Part shown: piece after piece, positions 12,101-16,473 of the stretch | Layout of the letters: every line of letters begins with the position of its first letter | Position numbering within the stretch: position 1 is the first letter of the stretch | Assembly: GCA_002496485.1 (NCBI GenBank) | Contig: DAJW01000133.1 | Coordinates: 1-21,176, forward strand | DNA from: Euryarchaeota archaeon UBA36 | GTDB taxonomy: Archaea; Thermoplasmatota; Poseidoniia; Poseidoniales; Thalassarchaeaceae | Reading direction: 5' to 3' | Length of the DNA stretch: 21,176 nt | The notes under the pieces: model-generated | The model's database searches: none | The model's input: the letters and a program-made list of their open reading frames with translations, nothing else | Told to the model about the DNA's origin: nothing | Program-made: the position numbers and the translations under genes

Positions 12101-13341
12101 TACAGCGTTGCATCGATATCTACACTACAGGTGTGGTCATAGATTTTGAATTCGTTATCAGACCAACAGAATGTTTTAGCTGATGACCAGGTCCCACATC
12201 CTTCATTGACAAAATCGGTAATCTGGTTATCCTGATGAATCTTTAATACGGTCTTATAGTCGACAGAATTAGAGCCTACCAGTTTCCATCTTAGGTTGGC
12301 ATCTCCTGTGGAGAAATTATAGTCATCACTGATTTCAACGGTCCCACCGGGCACAACTTCACTTAATGTGAAGGAGTTTACTCCCTCTGTGCAGCCTAAA
12401 TCGAAGTCTTTTCTAAAGTATTCCACATTTTGGGATGTGTCCTCAGAGTATAATCTACCAAAAATATTGACGCTACAGTCCCAACCTGCATCCGCACCTA
12501 AGTTGAACATGAAGACAGGATCTGCCTCATCAGAACTAGATGGTGCATCAAAGTAAAGAGTGCGGCCATGAGAGTTAGTTTGTGTACTCCATGAATAGTA
12601 TAATCGATAGCTTTGACCTGGAACTAAGTTAGTTGCAGTAAACGAGACTTTCGAGGTTGCACTTTCAATCTCACCTGTGTAGTTATGTTGCCAATTTCCA
12701 TTACTGTCCATTACACTGAAATACAGAGGATCTGGAAGGCAGAGATTTGTCTCATTAGGAGAACCTTCGGTAGGTTCATTCCAATCCCACTCTCCATCAC
12801 AAAGCTCCCAAGTCCCGTCTCTGTCATCATCATAACTGTAAGAATCCCTGCCATCGTAGTCTATAGTAGTAATTTCAGTTGCATTTTCATAGCTTACTCC
12901 CCGAGTAGAAATCAATAGAGTATCATAGAAATCGATATTGAAGGAAAAGTCTCCATTCGCTTTTTCGAATAGTATAGTGCCGTTAGCCGAAATTATCGTA
13001 CCATTGTCTACCGAAACAGCATTAGTTGAAGAACTCGAATCGTCATCGAAAATTTGCCACCCACCTAAATCGCAACTTTGATTTGCTGAATTTGTTAATT
13101 CTATCCAGTCATCACTAGAGTAATGATAGCCCAGACCAACTTCAGTAATTGTAACATTGGATAAAGTACAATCTGAATAATCTATTGCATCTGTTGGCAT
13201 GTCATAGTATTTTGAACTAGTATCTTTGAGAGAATTTTCTCTGTTCATCATTCCGGTTTGTGTAGATAATATTGGTGTCGATAACATCAACATTACTAAA
13301 CAAATTGCAGTCAAATTTTGTGTGCGGCTAACGCTAAGCAT
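1..13341 (-). CDS. Giant secreted modular surface protein (C-terminus beyond window)
   Basis: This is an uninterrupted frame of 4447 codons, from ATG at 13341 to the window edge. Residues 1-27 look like a signal peptide: Arg6, a hydrophobic run at about 10-25, then STPILSTQTG. Residues 58-202 resemble a lamin-tail domain. From about residue 289 to 3805 there are about 30 tandem modules, each with a Cys in a W/D-x-C-x-V-x-x-x-Y strand, a second Cys 28-44 residues on (often G-P-C-x-x-P-F), and a later N-L-x-x-G-x-x-Y-x-L-x-W strand suggesting a beta-sandwich. Then come a Cys-free segment (about 3806-4067), Cys pairs at 4070/4097, 4175/4203 and 4387/4414, acidic D-C-x-D-G-x-D-E motifs (about 4237-4305) and an Asp-rich repeat (DSDLDGVPD, DSDGDGYGD) at the edge. 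It is rich in Tyr, Asp, Asn and N-x-S/T sequons and poor in Lys. I infer an exported, calcium-binding, disulfide-stabilised, probably glycosylated adhesin or envelope protein. Ligand and membrane anchor cannot be seen. Confidence 0.9.
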   Translation of the reverse strand, partial: MLSVSRTQNLTAICLVMLMLSTPILSTQTGMMNRENSLKDTSSKYYDMPTDAIDYSDCTLSNVTITEVGLGYHYSSDDWIELTNSANQSCDLGGWQIFDDDSSSSTNAVSVDNGTIISANGTILFEKANGDFSFNIDFYDTLLISTRGVSYENATEITTIDYDGRDSYSYDDDRDGTWELCDGEWDWNEPTEGSPNETNLCLPDPLYFSVMDSNGNWQHNYTGEIESATSKVSFTATNLVPGQSYRLYYSWSTQTNSHGRTLYFDAPSSSDEADPVFMFNLGADAGWDCSVNIFGRLYSEDTSQNVEYFRKDFDLGCTEGVNSFTLSEVVPGGTVEISDDYNFSTGDANLRWKLVGSNSVDYKTVLKIHQDNQITDFVNEGCGTWSSAKTFCWSDNEFKIYDHTCSVDIDATLYAKSSHGWIEIEKIDIDANGPCDGSSGSYDELITLHALMPDATGNTTWQEVNSSNRYFNTTSNNYLQFYWQLPESANGSELRFRYYFEGDMVMDEYFTFNNEKIYWNATVSDFDCSPYVYAYLYLDLPNGNSDQIDSYHQSLDTECVDWGDITLNIHDIGNNSNDLNNGTTMLFWNLSDLEVGKEYLFQYYSYRSSSYTASDESSIYAEFYDYVIFNATSDYLQINNITFETPGAWCDVDMYGYLYTSDSTVVQEWWDSDRSISDSWEQVDGINVDLDPVCDGDEVQPYEPVSLWYYFNDTWIEVDETTNLSHGVHQMKWHVDVESNVEFRLNTNIETFLNSSSRSKTDYGIGESEFLWNITISDWSCNIDYEYDLYVERKHDTGTWQIDHEIGNPYFDGPCNAPVDFSSENLPDLSVKLYEDSNGSSGSNLASGSSKSLDEGENFIGWEVSEAIEGLEHQIYMYISYNNRNMQQVYFNSFIPTANESEFDGIWTLDLVGDICNIYLYGVLYVKEYDSWSHAGSVSRNLGYDGNSSNCDYSQSKVSISKYDGITESWNSDVESLDAGVNELKFNIGDINLPENVSYYISASMSGAGSASFSYSQYFSIGETMYDSYSSNDFYEAEDIYFNYTVSDWTCVVEYRVNIYLITPYYGWHNILDSETTYLPLPSCNPAGDISLSGLWDGEWRENLEDSNFDLPVGQVDLYWNMTGLNVGERYQLYFYVYRDNVQIYSSAGDNWYADSDNESWHFPITVDEHVCNLYGYGYLRIYVDGSWVDIAESVSFHPREPCMPKFDIEYIDSTGISYDVDTISLPVGTSQIFLNFTELGNADYEIDYYWNSENGGNGWYYDNYFTVDEQNSGFFFNITLEEDDCIILLDTNVYDKSYGNTYSIGNYDDIVLNGPCIVPFVLQTQMSNDAGNTWYENADRDSLIIGTNEMRWDLSNLEINSEYSMNWYWSSTSSDTQYFQEEFTYDGTDIDWQLNLTVWDCDVSVYGYIYNNSNNGNQEHYRSHHFNPDGCEDGGNLELEVNRSYGWDSYWNNRYLSEGEHEFRWHAYGLLENQSYAIQWYDYRNGYMTNFDTYYFNSTTDEYYQTFMINVEENTCRVNPSARLYVFVEDSDRYIRLESRGWNFESTCSYEEEFTMFPMEILQDDGAWMETSSSENGNISIRLDLSNLDNEFRYYMSSNAQSISDYDSVNWGEFYPEDQDDYVELEIHVDEWTCEVSVYLYIYMYDLSGDTRQLNSQNTRYISTPCVSYGEIILEVNDDESGDYYIGDDILVNGTNNMVWNITNIAYNQTFTFDWTVRLNDDYVMYEAETWHTGLNDTALFAWSLDLDTWITCDIEIYYRVYAETSGSDENSEWLQLTGENLREYFDCNSRVYPEYVNIYALDNNTWKEENEFVSGHGLPSGEVDFELRFENLSEGADYRLYFYYSGTGFDSNSEYIYFNFDGNPLSRTVDIAPWACSINYNWNLYLYDFRYEAGNGYNSWHVGSDSDSIEGPCESMNYDSSNSPEFSIFDGDGNNITSSTEFSETNNSITLSVENQQNNFPYYMELQVRYNDYINVFDSITWFGDNNTTTQLNTLFDVPSFVCYVEIRAYLYIKTQSGNNQLEYFSEYADGPCDGSGYDSDDLRFTFPLYAEINGTWILVDDETFISPGITKMYWDVSGLDNDTEVYFNFHGNNFGWSEYFSGEDYDVIEWELPLSEFKCNPYIYNRVEFRSEWTGSHGDSSNIYFQNECLDGGDLVTWIEDVDGNMSQFSSGQGYDYYILPGTTNFTWEISNLLDGYDYYLSYYYYVGNNHYGFPYYYFTGYSNLTENIDFNITIDKYECNVYFYGNLYVKSMYTDNFENTESFSFHPQEPCYPPFDLMAVDSDGNLTVDALLNDFTLNPGNNHLFFDFNHMENNSQYRIEWYYDASSWNGWYYDDIYVDTSDNISDGLHFNMSIEAFDCNAYIYARVYNKTDGQNSHMGSYDIYLDGPCLKPFGLEYDGIEYDNQGYNNISVGDNNLAWTFSNLEDGVHYRLDWYWSTGSNSNYQNYYFYYNGSNDLLFDLDIGDWDCSPYVRGSLYYADNGSHIFGNEYYYFNVPDCYDVWMDIVDSNGEYPDSSNISTGLNEMSYILYNLPENYEFVIEMHTYYNSDRMYVENLMINGSGNTTVDFSFNIPSDNPCDVRLEAQLYYFDSEDDYWRQVSSTSRYFYLDCDYWYQMMPWDVLIDSDGDGNLSELHEYDNIGDGTVELILDFSELVNSSTNYNVEYRWYTESSQWNYYNSEDISESNYIFPMEISLTEWDCEVQIYVSVYYESFQGYNNYLRGSSSYYESYCNEPGNVSLDMDGMGQIWDDWYELDNGTNNLEWNLTDLSVGTNYVLDWYVRVNYDVVHYQYEMWEATTNSTTFSWDLYVDNSTTCQVEIAYSLFVETESFIEMDENYYSFYPNCNYWVYPDDNRASLYYYNESSSSLVSLEQDSSGNNAILPSGDNQIEIHFQNLTVGADYRLYFYYRDTGFPSSSEYYYFTYSGDAFEIPVPVASWACSMYFNWDLRLYDFRYDSGNGNEYNSWGLGSDSFYIDGPCVSTSYNWSADTELTIIDENSNEFEDDSELVEGNNSVTLQVEGLQANFPYAAELEVRFDYNLVFFESQMIIPDNFSSYDFVFTFEVPGHVCNIELRPYLYVKTSTYSNSQLNSSYIYVDGPCDGTEGESALSFPLFADIEGNGTWTEVTDETVFYPGTTEMYYDISSMGETEYYFYFSAPGFGWGDSVSGDDETIEWSLTLSEFECSWSIYSYPRIYSDFSGNHYFQSSYIYPQSECIEEAGDTSIDIQDDEGSWSNYDSYQYYKMKPGTTNFSMIFEDLLVDYEYEIEIYVYDGNEEDWNYIDVSGVDNAFYNFSLTIDEYVCQIEIRSYLRAESVYTGGNYNIDNFYFYPEEPCKPPFDVSVRDDQGNFTVDALGFSGEDFSFEAGITEVLFDFSDMDNNTQYRVEYYWSTSSSWNGWYYPSDIYVDTTDNIIDGHAFNITLMNTDCNVYFYVNLYNTTDGNYMHMGNYDINIPGPCLLPFDLISDSSGLDDEDNSVYTGSNDFTWILDNLDEGSNYSLQYYWSTSSSWNGWFYHDFTFNDTEEVDFVANLTEWDCDLQISANLYNVSNGQSYNVYNDYFYFYNDECYRVDMELYPYNYEIDAGTTELTWDIMFDGYNGSSPDGYEFELDWYYVLNNDWNNQFSNSFTWTHSSDNFIEVPWNITIDDFTCNIYINSNLRVNTTDGWKNIRGYGNSRQGPCEEMPSGWFNFSMYDSDSNSWYTYGEGWNHMITEEGVYDMAFNIAELEEGVTYEMEMIARMYGHELMNQTMVWNSTEENSTLDLSIDVPHWYCGLEIFARLSFDYNGEMMELMSTEIYEQGPCMNDLDDFSEGFEAGVSLESIGDGNYMLYLPYSYILDVELGMFVDMIIGNADGIVNETETMFANSLFNDEVPDSPPFSLNGYEWTYAYSEDLGLNFSSIPPVASGLWILEYSDVPGVDLTLTTPFSYDEDQPVWNFFFMGNSDLDLVSVYIYNDTSLLINQTSDGNMVEFEFSTEGEYLLYSHWEIANITPPGLEMTLELFDNLSMPLLYGTIISTDLSDQYYYVEYVVVLDGENPSYAFYDGYYIESYQEYNYTYWDLYVDPFVCDISVSAYIYDRNFVQVNSTESYMEGECLQTSFSLNYSWLPVDEDMSNLTVEIETTNFNHNLNWTFMGFLNIDGQFYEETYQYSDWMGRLNFTGYGGMMYVSKYVCDIEVVALIWNEESSEYALNDTINIEGDCVQPDIKLEQYYPSTGSQYYVCHETAGDPDSAEQYINFSLVNDGNLDCGDGADEPFDMDLSFDTDGDGDTTNDHDSWFDCYDGDTINMDLVNDGNADCSFGEDEGYSSGYWGEPTDVSGESSAYSYYYSFQTVAENMSYFSNWSVIYDVFIDENYDNNSSGEYFVPFGLQSDIIFIDIYSNFEVCVVRIEIYLYNIDTGYSQNTSTELAGDCVSDSDLDGVPDTIDAFPYDSTEWYDSDGDGYGD
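421..630 (-). other. Acidic LDL-receptor-A-like / EF-hand-like motifs in the giant protein
   Basis: Two copies of L-V-N-D-G-N-x-D-C (about residues 4240-4250 and 4290-4300) are followed by D-G-A-D-E or G-E-D-E. They flank D-T-D-G-D-G-D-T-T-N-D-H-D. The N-D-G-x-x-D-C-x-D-G-x-D-E pattern resembles the calcium site of LDL-receptor class A repeats, although full six-Cys LDLa domains are not present. Calcium binding is inferred. Confidence 0.6.
1138..1926 (-). other. Cysteine-free segment of the giant protein
   Basis: About 263 residues (3806-4068) break the regular Cys spacing. The segment has beta-rich runs such as G-N-Y-M-L-Y-L-P-Y and W-E-I-A-N-I-T-P-P-G-L and the motif G-N-A-D-G-I-V-N-E-T. 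Its length would fit two Cys-free modules or one unrelated domain. I could not assign a family. Confidence 0.6.
2020..5232 (-). repeat. Nine-module super-repeat, copy 3 (modules 21-29)
   Basis: This block is the partner of 5233-8439, offset by about 3.2 kb, with the same order of module lengths. Module-by-module likeness is visible around the second Cys, for example 2962 with 6163, 3331 with 6517, and 4798 with 7975. The two shortest modules (327 nt) fall at the same place in each block. The order of the whole block was apparently kept when it was duplicated. Confidence 0.8.
2801..3171 (-). repeat. Pair of exact 29-bp repeats in adjacent modules (2801-2829 and 3143-3171)
   Basis: The 29 bases at 2801-2829 recur without mismatch at 3143-3171, 342 nt apart, which is one module. 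The match continues a few bases each side with single differences. Both encode the same strand turn (Y-W-S-T-S-S-S-W-N-G-W). Other neighbouring modules are far more diverged, so this looks like a recent local duplication or gene conversion. Confidence 0.85.
5233..8439 (-). repeat. Nine-module super-repeat, copy 2 (modules 12-20)
   Basis: The distances between successive first cysteines are 357, 372, 381, 351, 363, 360, 327, 330 and 366 nt, total 3207. The next nine intervals are 345, 372, 387, 345, 354, 375, 327, 339 and 369, total 3213. Sequence agrees: the stretch around 7597-7708 matches 4396-4513 (shared run of codons near 7663-7681 and 4463-4482), and 7805-7830 matches 4610-4635. Confidence 0.8.
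8440..10191 (-). repeat. Partial nine-module super-repeat, copy 1 (modules 7-11 recognisable)
   Basis: The second-Cys regions at 9733 and 9391 resemble those at 6517/3331 and 6163/2962 respectively. They share, for example, the codons around an 'acatgg' or 'gcatgg' Cys-Pro site and the following strand. Module lengths 342, 348, 345 and 354 track 360/375, 327/327, 330/339 and 366/369 only loosely. Modules 3-6 (intervals 366, 393, 405, 405) fit the ninefold register less well, so the N-terminal edge of this copy is unclear. Confidence 0.5.
12736..13170 (-). other. Lamin-tail-like (LTD) domain in the giant protein
   Basis: Residues 58-202 contain ITEVGLG, then D-W-I-E-L-T-N, then C-D-L-G-G-W-Q-I-F-D-D-D. 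These are followed by two Gly-containing strands, a Tyr/Asp-rich stretch ending D-R-D-G-T-W-E-L, and P-T-E-G-S-P-N-E-T-N. This order (EI/EV, W-I-E-L-x-N, L-x-G-W, DG-x-W, P-T-x-G-x-x-N) is the usual lamin-tail immunoglobulin-like pattern found in many extracellular prokaryotic proteins. Cys58/Cys90 and Cys181/Cys201 could form two disulfides (inference). Confidence 0.75.
13261..13341 (-). other. Signal peptide of the giant protein
   Basis: Codons 1-27 encode a short N-region with one Arg, a hydrophobic core (TAICLVMLMLS) and a polar stretch (TPILSTQTG) that fits a Sec signal with cleavage near residues 24-29. The exact cleavage site is a guess. The following residues are polar and there is no second membrane segment nearby, so the protein is predicted to be exported with its N-terminus free. 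Confidence 0.75.
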
Positions 13342-13382
13342 GCTTCGCGTCTGAAGGACAACCAAATATTAATTCTCTTATG

Positions 13383-13392
13383 CTATTTATAA
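13383..13392 (-). promoter_or_regulatory. TATA box of the giant gene
   Basis: On the minus strand this reads TTATAAATAG, a near-perfect archaeal TATA element, with an A-rich stretch just upstream that may act as BRE. A start about 25 nt downstream would fall near 13362, leaving a leader of about 20 nt before the ATG at 13341. No Shine-Dalgarno sequence is visible in that leader. Confidence 0.7.
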
Positions 13393-13418
13393 CTGTGTTT
13401 CGTTTTTTAGATTATGAG

Positions 13419-13429
13419 TTTTAAAATTA
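13419..13429 (+). promoter_or_regulatory. gatD: Possible TATA box for gatD
   Basis: TTTTAAAATTA lies about 70 nt before the gatD start and would place transcription near 13450. It is AT-rich and almost palindromic, so either direction is possible. It lies on the far side of the giant gene's TATA box, which gives a compact divergent promoter pair. Confidence 0.4.
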
Positions 13430-13487
13430 CACTATCTTCGGAAAAATCTGAATTTCATCCGGTTTGTTCATTGAGTAGTTACTGTAC

Positions 13488-13494
13488 GGGTGAT
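13488..13494 (+). promoter_or_regulatory. gatD: Ribosome binding site of gatD
   Basis: GGGTGAT ends two bases before the ATG at 13497 and includes an in-frame TGA at 13491. The coding frame therefore cannot begin further upstream. Confidence 0.5.
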
Positions 13495-13496
13495 TA

Positions 13497-14840
13497 ATGC
13501 AAGGATGGCCGCATCCGGGAACCCCAATCAAATTAATCGTAAAAACTTGGTCTGGGAAGAATGAATATATAGGCCTAGCATTACAGTCTTCTGAAAAAAA
13601 TATCATTACTATCAAGCTAGTTAATGGATATAATATCTCATTTCCTGAGTCATATGTGGAAAATTTTGAAATTATGGATAATTTACCTACCAATGAGGCT
13701 AAGGAAATTATCTTTGAACCTCAAGATGAAAATTTGCCACTCGTATACTTAATTCATACTGGTGGAACTATAGCAAGCAAGGTAGATTATGCCACTGGTG
13801 CGGTTACTGCAAGATTTGACCCTCATGAGTTACTTGATGCAGTTCCTGAGCTAAGAAAAATAGCTAGGATTAGGGCATTAAAGCTGGGCAATATGTGGTC
13901 AGATGATATTAGGCCTAGGCACTGGAATCGTATGTTAAAAGCGAGTGAAGAAGCGTTCTCAGAGGGAGCAGTTGGTTGTGTCATCACTCATGGTACAGAT
14001 ACATTACACCTTTCCGCTGCAGCTATGTCATATGGTTGGTCGGGAAGAGGAGGAAGGCCACCGGGTAGAATTGTTTTAACTGGTTCACAGAGATCTCCCG
14101 ATAGAGGTTCTTCTGATGCATCTGAGAACTTGATTGCAGCTGTCCATTGGGCTGCTAGTGGACCAACACCAACTGGATACAGAGATTCATCAGTGGTCGT
14201 CTTACATGCTGAATCATCAGATGGACGGTGTGTAGTTTTACCCGGTTGCTCTTGTAGGAAATATCATTCTACTCGAAGAGATGCATTCAAATCGATAAAT
14301 CAGAATCCAATAGCTACTATTGACATTGAAAGGGATGACATTTCCATTACGATGGAACGTGAAGTACATGATGCCAGAGTAGAAACTCTATCTCCTCTTT
14401 TATTCGATGAAAATATTAGAATTGCGCAGTTTATTTGTGATGGCCATTTACAACCCGAATTAGTTAATTTTGCCATAGAAAGTAAATTTGATGCTTTACT
14501 ATTTCATGGCACGGGATTAGGACATTTACCGATCTCTGATCCAGAAGAGGATAGTTTAGAGAATGTGAAACTAAGGGTAATTTTAGAAGACTTTTGTGCT
14601 GATGGTGGAATAGCTGTAGTCGTGGCCCAGACAATAAATGGCCCCATTAATTTGAATGTATACTCTAAGGGCAGGGATCAGCAAGAAATTGGCATAATTG
14701 GGCATGGATCTCTTTGTCCACCAGAGTCCGCATTAATTAAATTACACCACCTTCTCTCTTTGGGTGAAGGTCTGGACTCAATTAGAAGGGGCTGGGCGGA
14801 TGATTTAGTGGGCGAGAATCCACCTTATTCGAAAGAATAG
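13497..14840 (+). CDS. gatD: Glutamyl-tRNA(Gln) amidotransferase subunit D
   Basis: GatD releases ammonia from a Gln/Asn donor. Its partner GatE uses the ammonia to convert Glu-tRNA(Gln) to Gln-tRNA(Gln), the archaeal route to charged tRNA-Gln. Residues 1-60 form the small GatD N-terminal barrel (K-L-x-N-G-Y-N-I at 40-47). Residues 80-430 are an L-asparaginase-type domain with T-G-G-T-I-A-S (88-94), H-G-T-D-T (165-169), G-S-Q-R-S-P-D-R and R-K-Y-H-S-T-R-R-D-A-F. By family comparison the catalytic tetrad is Thr91, Thr167, Asp168 and Lys255, all present. At 447 residues it is full length. The partner gatE is not in the window. A plain type I asparaginase is less likely because of the N-terminal domain. 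GatDE is archaeal, so this gene anchors the domain assignment. Confidence 0.95.
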   Translation: MQGWPHPGTPIKLIVKTWSGKNEYIGLALQSSEKNIITIKLVNGYNISFPESYVENFEIMDNLPTNEAKEIIFEPQDENLPLVYLIHTGGTIASKVDYATGAVTARFDPHELLDAVPELRKIARIRALKLGNMWSDDIRPRHWNRMLKASEEAFSEGAVGCVITHGTDTLHLSAAAMSYGWSGRGGRPPGRIVLTGSQRSPDRGSSDASENLIAAVHWAASGPTPTGYRDSSVVVLHAESSDGRCVVLPGCSCRKYHSTRRDAFKSINQNPIATIDIERDDISITMEREVHDARVETLSPLLFDENIRIAQFICDGHLQPELVNFAIESKFDALLFHGTGLGHLPISDPEEDSLENVKLRVILEDFCADGGIAVVVAQTINGPINLNVYSKGRDQQEIGIIGHGSLCPPESALIKLHHLLSLGEGLDSIRRGWADDLVGENPPYSKE

Positions 14841-14855
14841 CTGTAATGAATCCGA

Positions 14856-14861
14856 TTTTTT
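14856..14861 (+). terminator. T-tract after gatD
   Basis: Six T residues in the 48-nt gap behind gatD could serve as an archaeal T-rich terminator. No stem precedes it, and readthrough into the next gene is equally possible. Confidence 0.25.
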
Positions 14862-14888
14862 GAATAACCGACTTGCAGTAGGCATGTC

Positions 14889-16391
14889 ATGGGAAAGATA
14901 TCTCCAGATGAATTACATGGAATATTAAGTGAAGACTTATTATCGCCTGGAGATAAAGAAGTCATAAGAAAATACAGATCTAGTGGAAGGTATACCGCTA
15001 GAGAACGGATAAATAATCTATTAGACGAAGGAACATTTGTGGAATTTGGAAAATTTGTGGATCATCGATCGAAAGAAAATGATATGTATATTCACCCTAC
15101 CTTGGGAGACGGAGTAATTACTGGACATGGGTTAATTGATAATAGGAAGGTGGTTTGCTTTTCCCAAGATTTCTCTGTCTATCACGGAACTATGGGTGAG
15201 ATGCATGCAAATAAGATTTCTAAATTGATTGATTTTGCAATTAAAGCAAAGATTCCTATTATAGGGATATGGGACGGTCATGGACAAAGAGTAAACGAAA
15301 CTACAGGATCATTAGGGCCATCTGGAAAAGTACTTGAAGCATTTGCTTCCTCTTCTGGATACATCCCAATAATTTCGATAATTATGGGGGATGTATTTGG
15401 TACCGGCTCTTTATCCGTGGCAATATCAGACTTCACAATCCAGGTAAAGAATCATGGAAAAATGTCACTTAGTTTACCACAGGAAATTTCTGAAATAATA
15501 AGTGACGAAATTAACTTGGATGACATAGGAAATTCAGAATTTCACTCAAAAAAAACTGGATTAGTATCTTTAGTCGCAGATGATGAAGAAGATGCATTTA
15601 ATTTGACTTCTGAAATTCTTTCATTTATTCCTGATCATGCGATGGCAGAACCATTGAAAATACCAACTAAAGATAAAATAAATAGAAAATGTCGAATCAA
15701 ATTAGTTAGTAAATCTGATGAGAACATTAACATGAAAAACATTATTTTAGAGGTTGTGGATGACAAACAAATAACTGAGCTTTTTCCGGAATTCGCTCAA
15801 AATATTATTATTGCTTTATCTAGATTGGGTGGACAATCTGTAGGAATTGTGGCTAATCAGTCATTGTATTCAGATGGCTACATGGATACTGATGCCACCA
15901 TTAAGGCTGCTAGATTCGTCAGGTTCTGTGATTGTTTCAATATTCCAATTATCACCTTCGTGGATTCTCTTGGATTAATACCGGACTTAAATCAAAAGAA
16001 TGGTGGACTCATTAAAGGCGGATCTAAGCTGATTTATGCTTATTCTGAAGCTTCAATCCCAAAATTAACAGTATTAATTGGGAAGATATATGCAGAAACT
16101 TATCTGGTAATGGCCCCTAAAGAATTGGGATGTGATTACAATATTGCCTGGCCATCTAGTAAATTGAAGATTGGGGCGAACGGTTATACAAGTGAACACG
16201 TATCTGGGAATAAAAACCAAAAAAATCTGTTTGCACGAGAGATTGAGCCATATGAGCTTTCGAAAATAGGGATGTTAGATGACATAATTAATCCAAATGA
16301 AACTAGATTATATTTAGTTAGAGCTTTAAGAAGATTGCAAGCAAAACGTGAATTATTATTCTCTAAAAAACATGGAAATATGCCACTCTAA
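14889..16391 (+). CDS. Divergent biotin-dependent acyl-CoA carboxylase carboxyltransferase (beta) subunit
   Basis: This protein has two tandem crotonase-like halves, as in propionyl/methylmalonyl-CoA carboxyltransferases, which move carboxyl groups from carboxybiotin to an acyl-CoA. Recognisable parts are Y-T-A-R-E-R-I-N-N-L-L-D (35-46), G-D-G-V-I-T-G (74-80), R-L-G-G-Q-S-V-G-I-V-A-N-Q (312-324), K-A-A-R-F-V-R-F-C-D (339-348) and the closing K-K-H-G-N-M-P-L. At 500 residues it is complete. The active-site loops are unusual. The family's D-S-G-G-A-R is D-G-H-G-Q-R (129-134), the A-G-G-A loop is F-G-T-G (170-173), and the Y-G-G-A-Y-D-V-M loop is Y-A-E-T-Y-L-V-M (401-408). No biotin carboxylase or biotin carrier gene is nearby. 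It may be a carboxylase with another substrate, or catalytically altered. The start at 14889 has only a weak site (GTAGG, 14878-14882). Confidence 0.85.
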   Translation: MGKISPDELHGILSEDLLSPGDKEVIRKYRSSGRYTARERINNLLDEGTFVEFGKFVDHRSKENDMYIHPTLGDGVITGHGLIDNRKVVCFSQDFSVYHGTMGEMHANKISKLIDFAIKAKIPIIGIWDGHGQRVNETTGSLGPSGKVLEAFASSSGYIPIISIIMGDVFGTGSLSVAISDFTIQVKNHGKMSLSLPQEISEIISDEINLDDIGNSEFHSKKTGLVSLVADDEEDAFNLTSEILSFIPDHAMAEPLKIPTKDKINRKCRIKLVSKSDENINMKNIILEVVDDKQITELFPEFAQNIIIALSRLGGQSVGIVANQSLYSDGYMDTDATIKAARFVRFCDCFNIPIITFVDSLGLIPDLNQKNGGLIKGGSKLIYAYSEASIPKLTVLIGKIYAETYLVMAPKELGCDYNIAWPSSKLKIGANGYTSEHVSGNKNQKNLFAREIEPYELSKIGMLDDIINPNETRLYLVRALRRLQAKRELLFSKKHGNMPL

Positions 16392-16473
16392 ATTATACTT
16401 TAACTCCCATCAATTGGTTTCTGAACCCTTTTTTGGGTGAAGGTTTCAAGCGTAGTAATTCTTCGGGGTAGCG
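16392..16473 (+). promoter_or_regulatory. Intergenic region before fhs with TATA-like and T-tract elements
   Basis: TTATACTTTA at 16393-16402 could be a TATA box, with transcription starting near 16425. A four-pair stem (ACCC 16425-16428, GGGT 16435-16438) closes a T6 loop and might instead mark the end of the upstream transcript. GGGGTAG just before the ATG is a partial Shine-Dalgarno. All are weak. Confidence 0.3.

Larger units (their letters stand above)
1929..12477 (-). repeat. Tandem array of about 30 two-cysteine modules (109-135 residues each)
   Basis: The first Cys codon of each module begins at plus-strand positions 12475, 12127, 11758, 11392, 10999, 10594, 10189, 9826, 9484, 9136, 8791, 8437, 8080, 7708, 7327, 6976, 6613, 6253, 5926, 5596, 5230, 4885, 4513, 4126, 3781, 3427, 3052, 2725, 2386 and 2017. 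The second Cys lies 84-132 nt further along the gene. One extra Cys pair (12196, 12166) sits just before the second module. Apart from that, Cys is essentially confined to these two sites, which suggests one disulfide per module. Modules are divergent in DNA, so this is an old coding repeat rather than a satellite. Its family name is not recognised; the fold is inferred to be Ig/FN3-like. Confidence 0.85.

Noticed and set aside
1929..12477. Regular periodicity considered as CRISPR or satellite DNA
   Set aside because: The period is 330-405 nt, always a multiple of three, diverged at the DNA level and kept in frame; the units are protein modules.
1..13341. Possible pseudogene or fused neighbouring genes on the minus strand
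   Set aside because: No in-frame stop was seen and the module rhythm runs without a frame change across the whole length.
13427..13693. Minus-strand open frame of 88 codons across the gatD start
   Set aside because: It is antisense to the GatD N-terminal domain and crosses the divergent promoter; no supporting signals.
13497..14840. Plain L-asparaginase considered
   Set aside because: The extra N-terminal domain with K-L-x-N-G-Y-N-I and the overall length are those of GatD.
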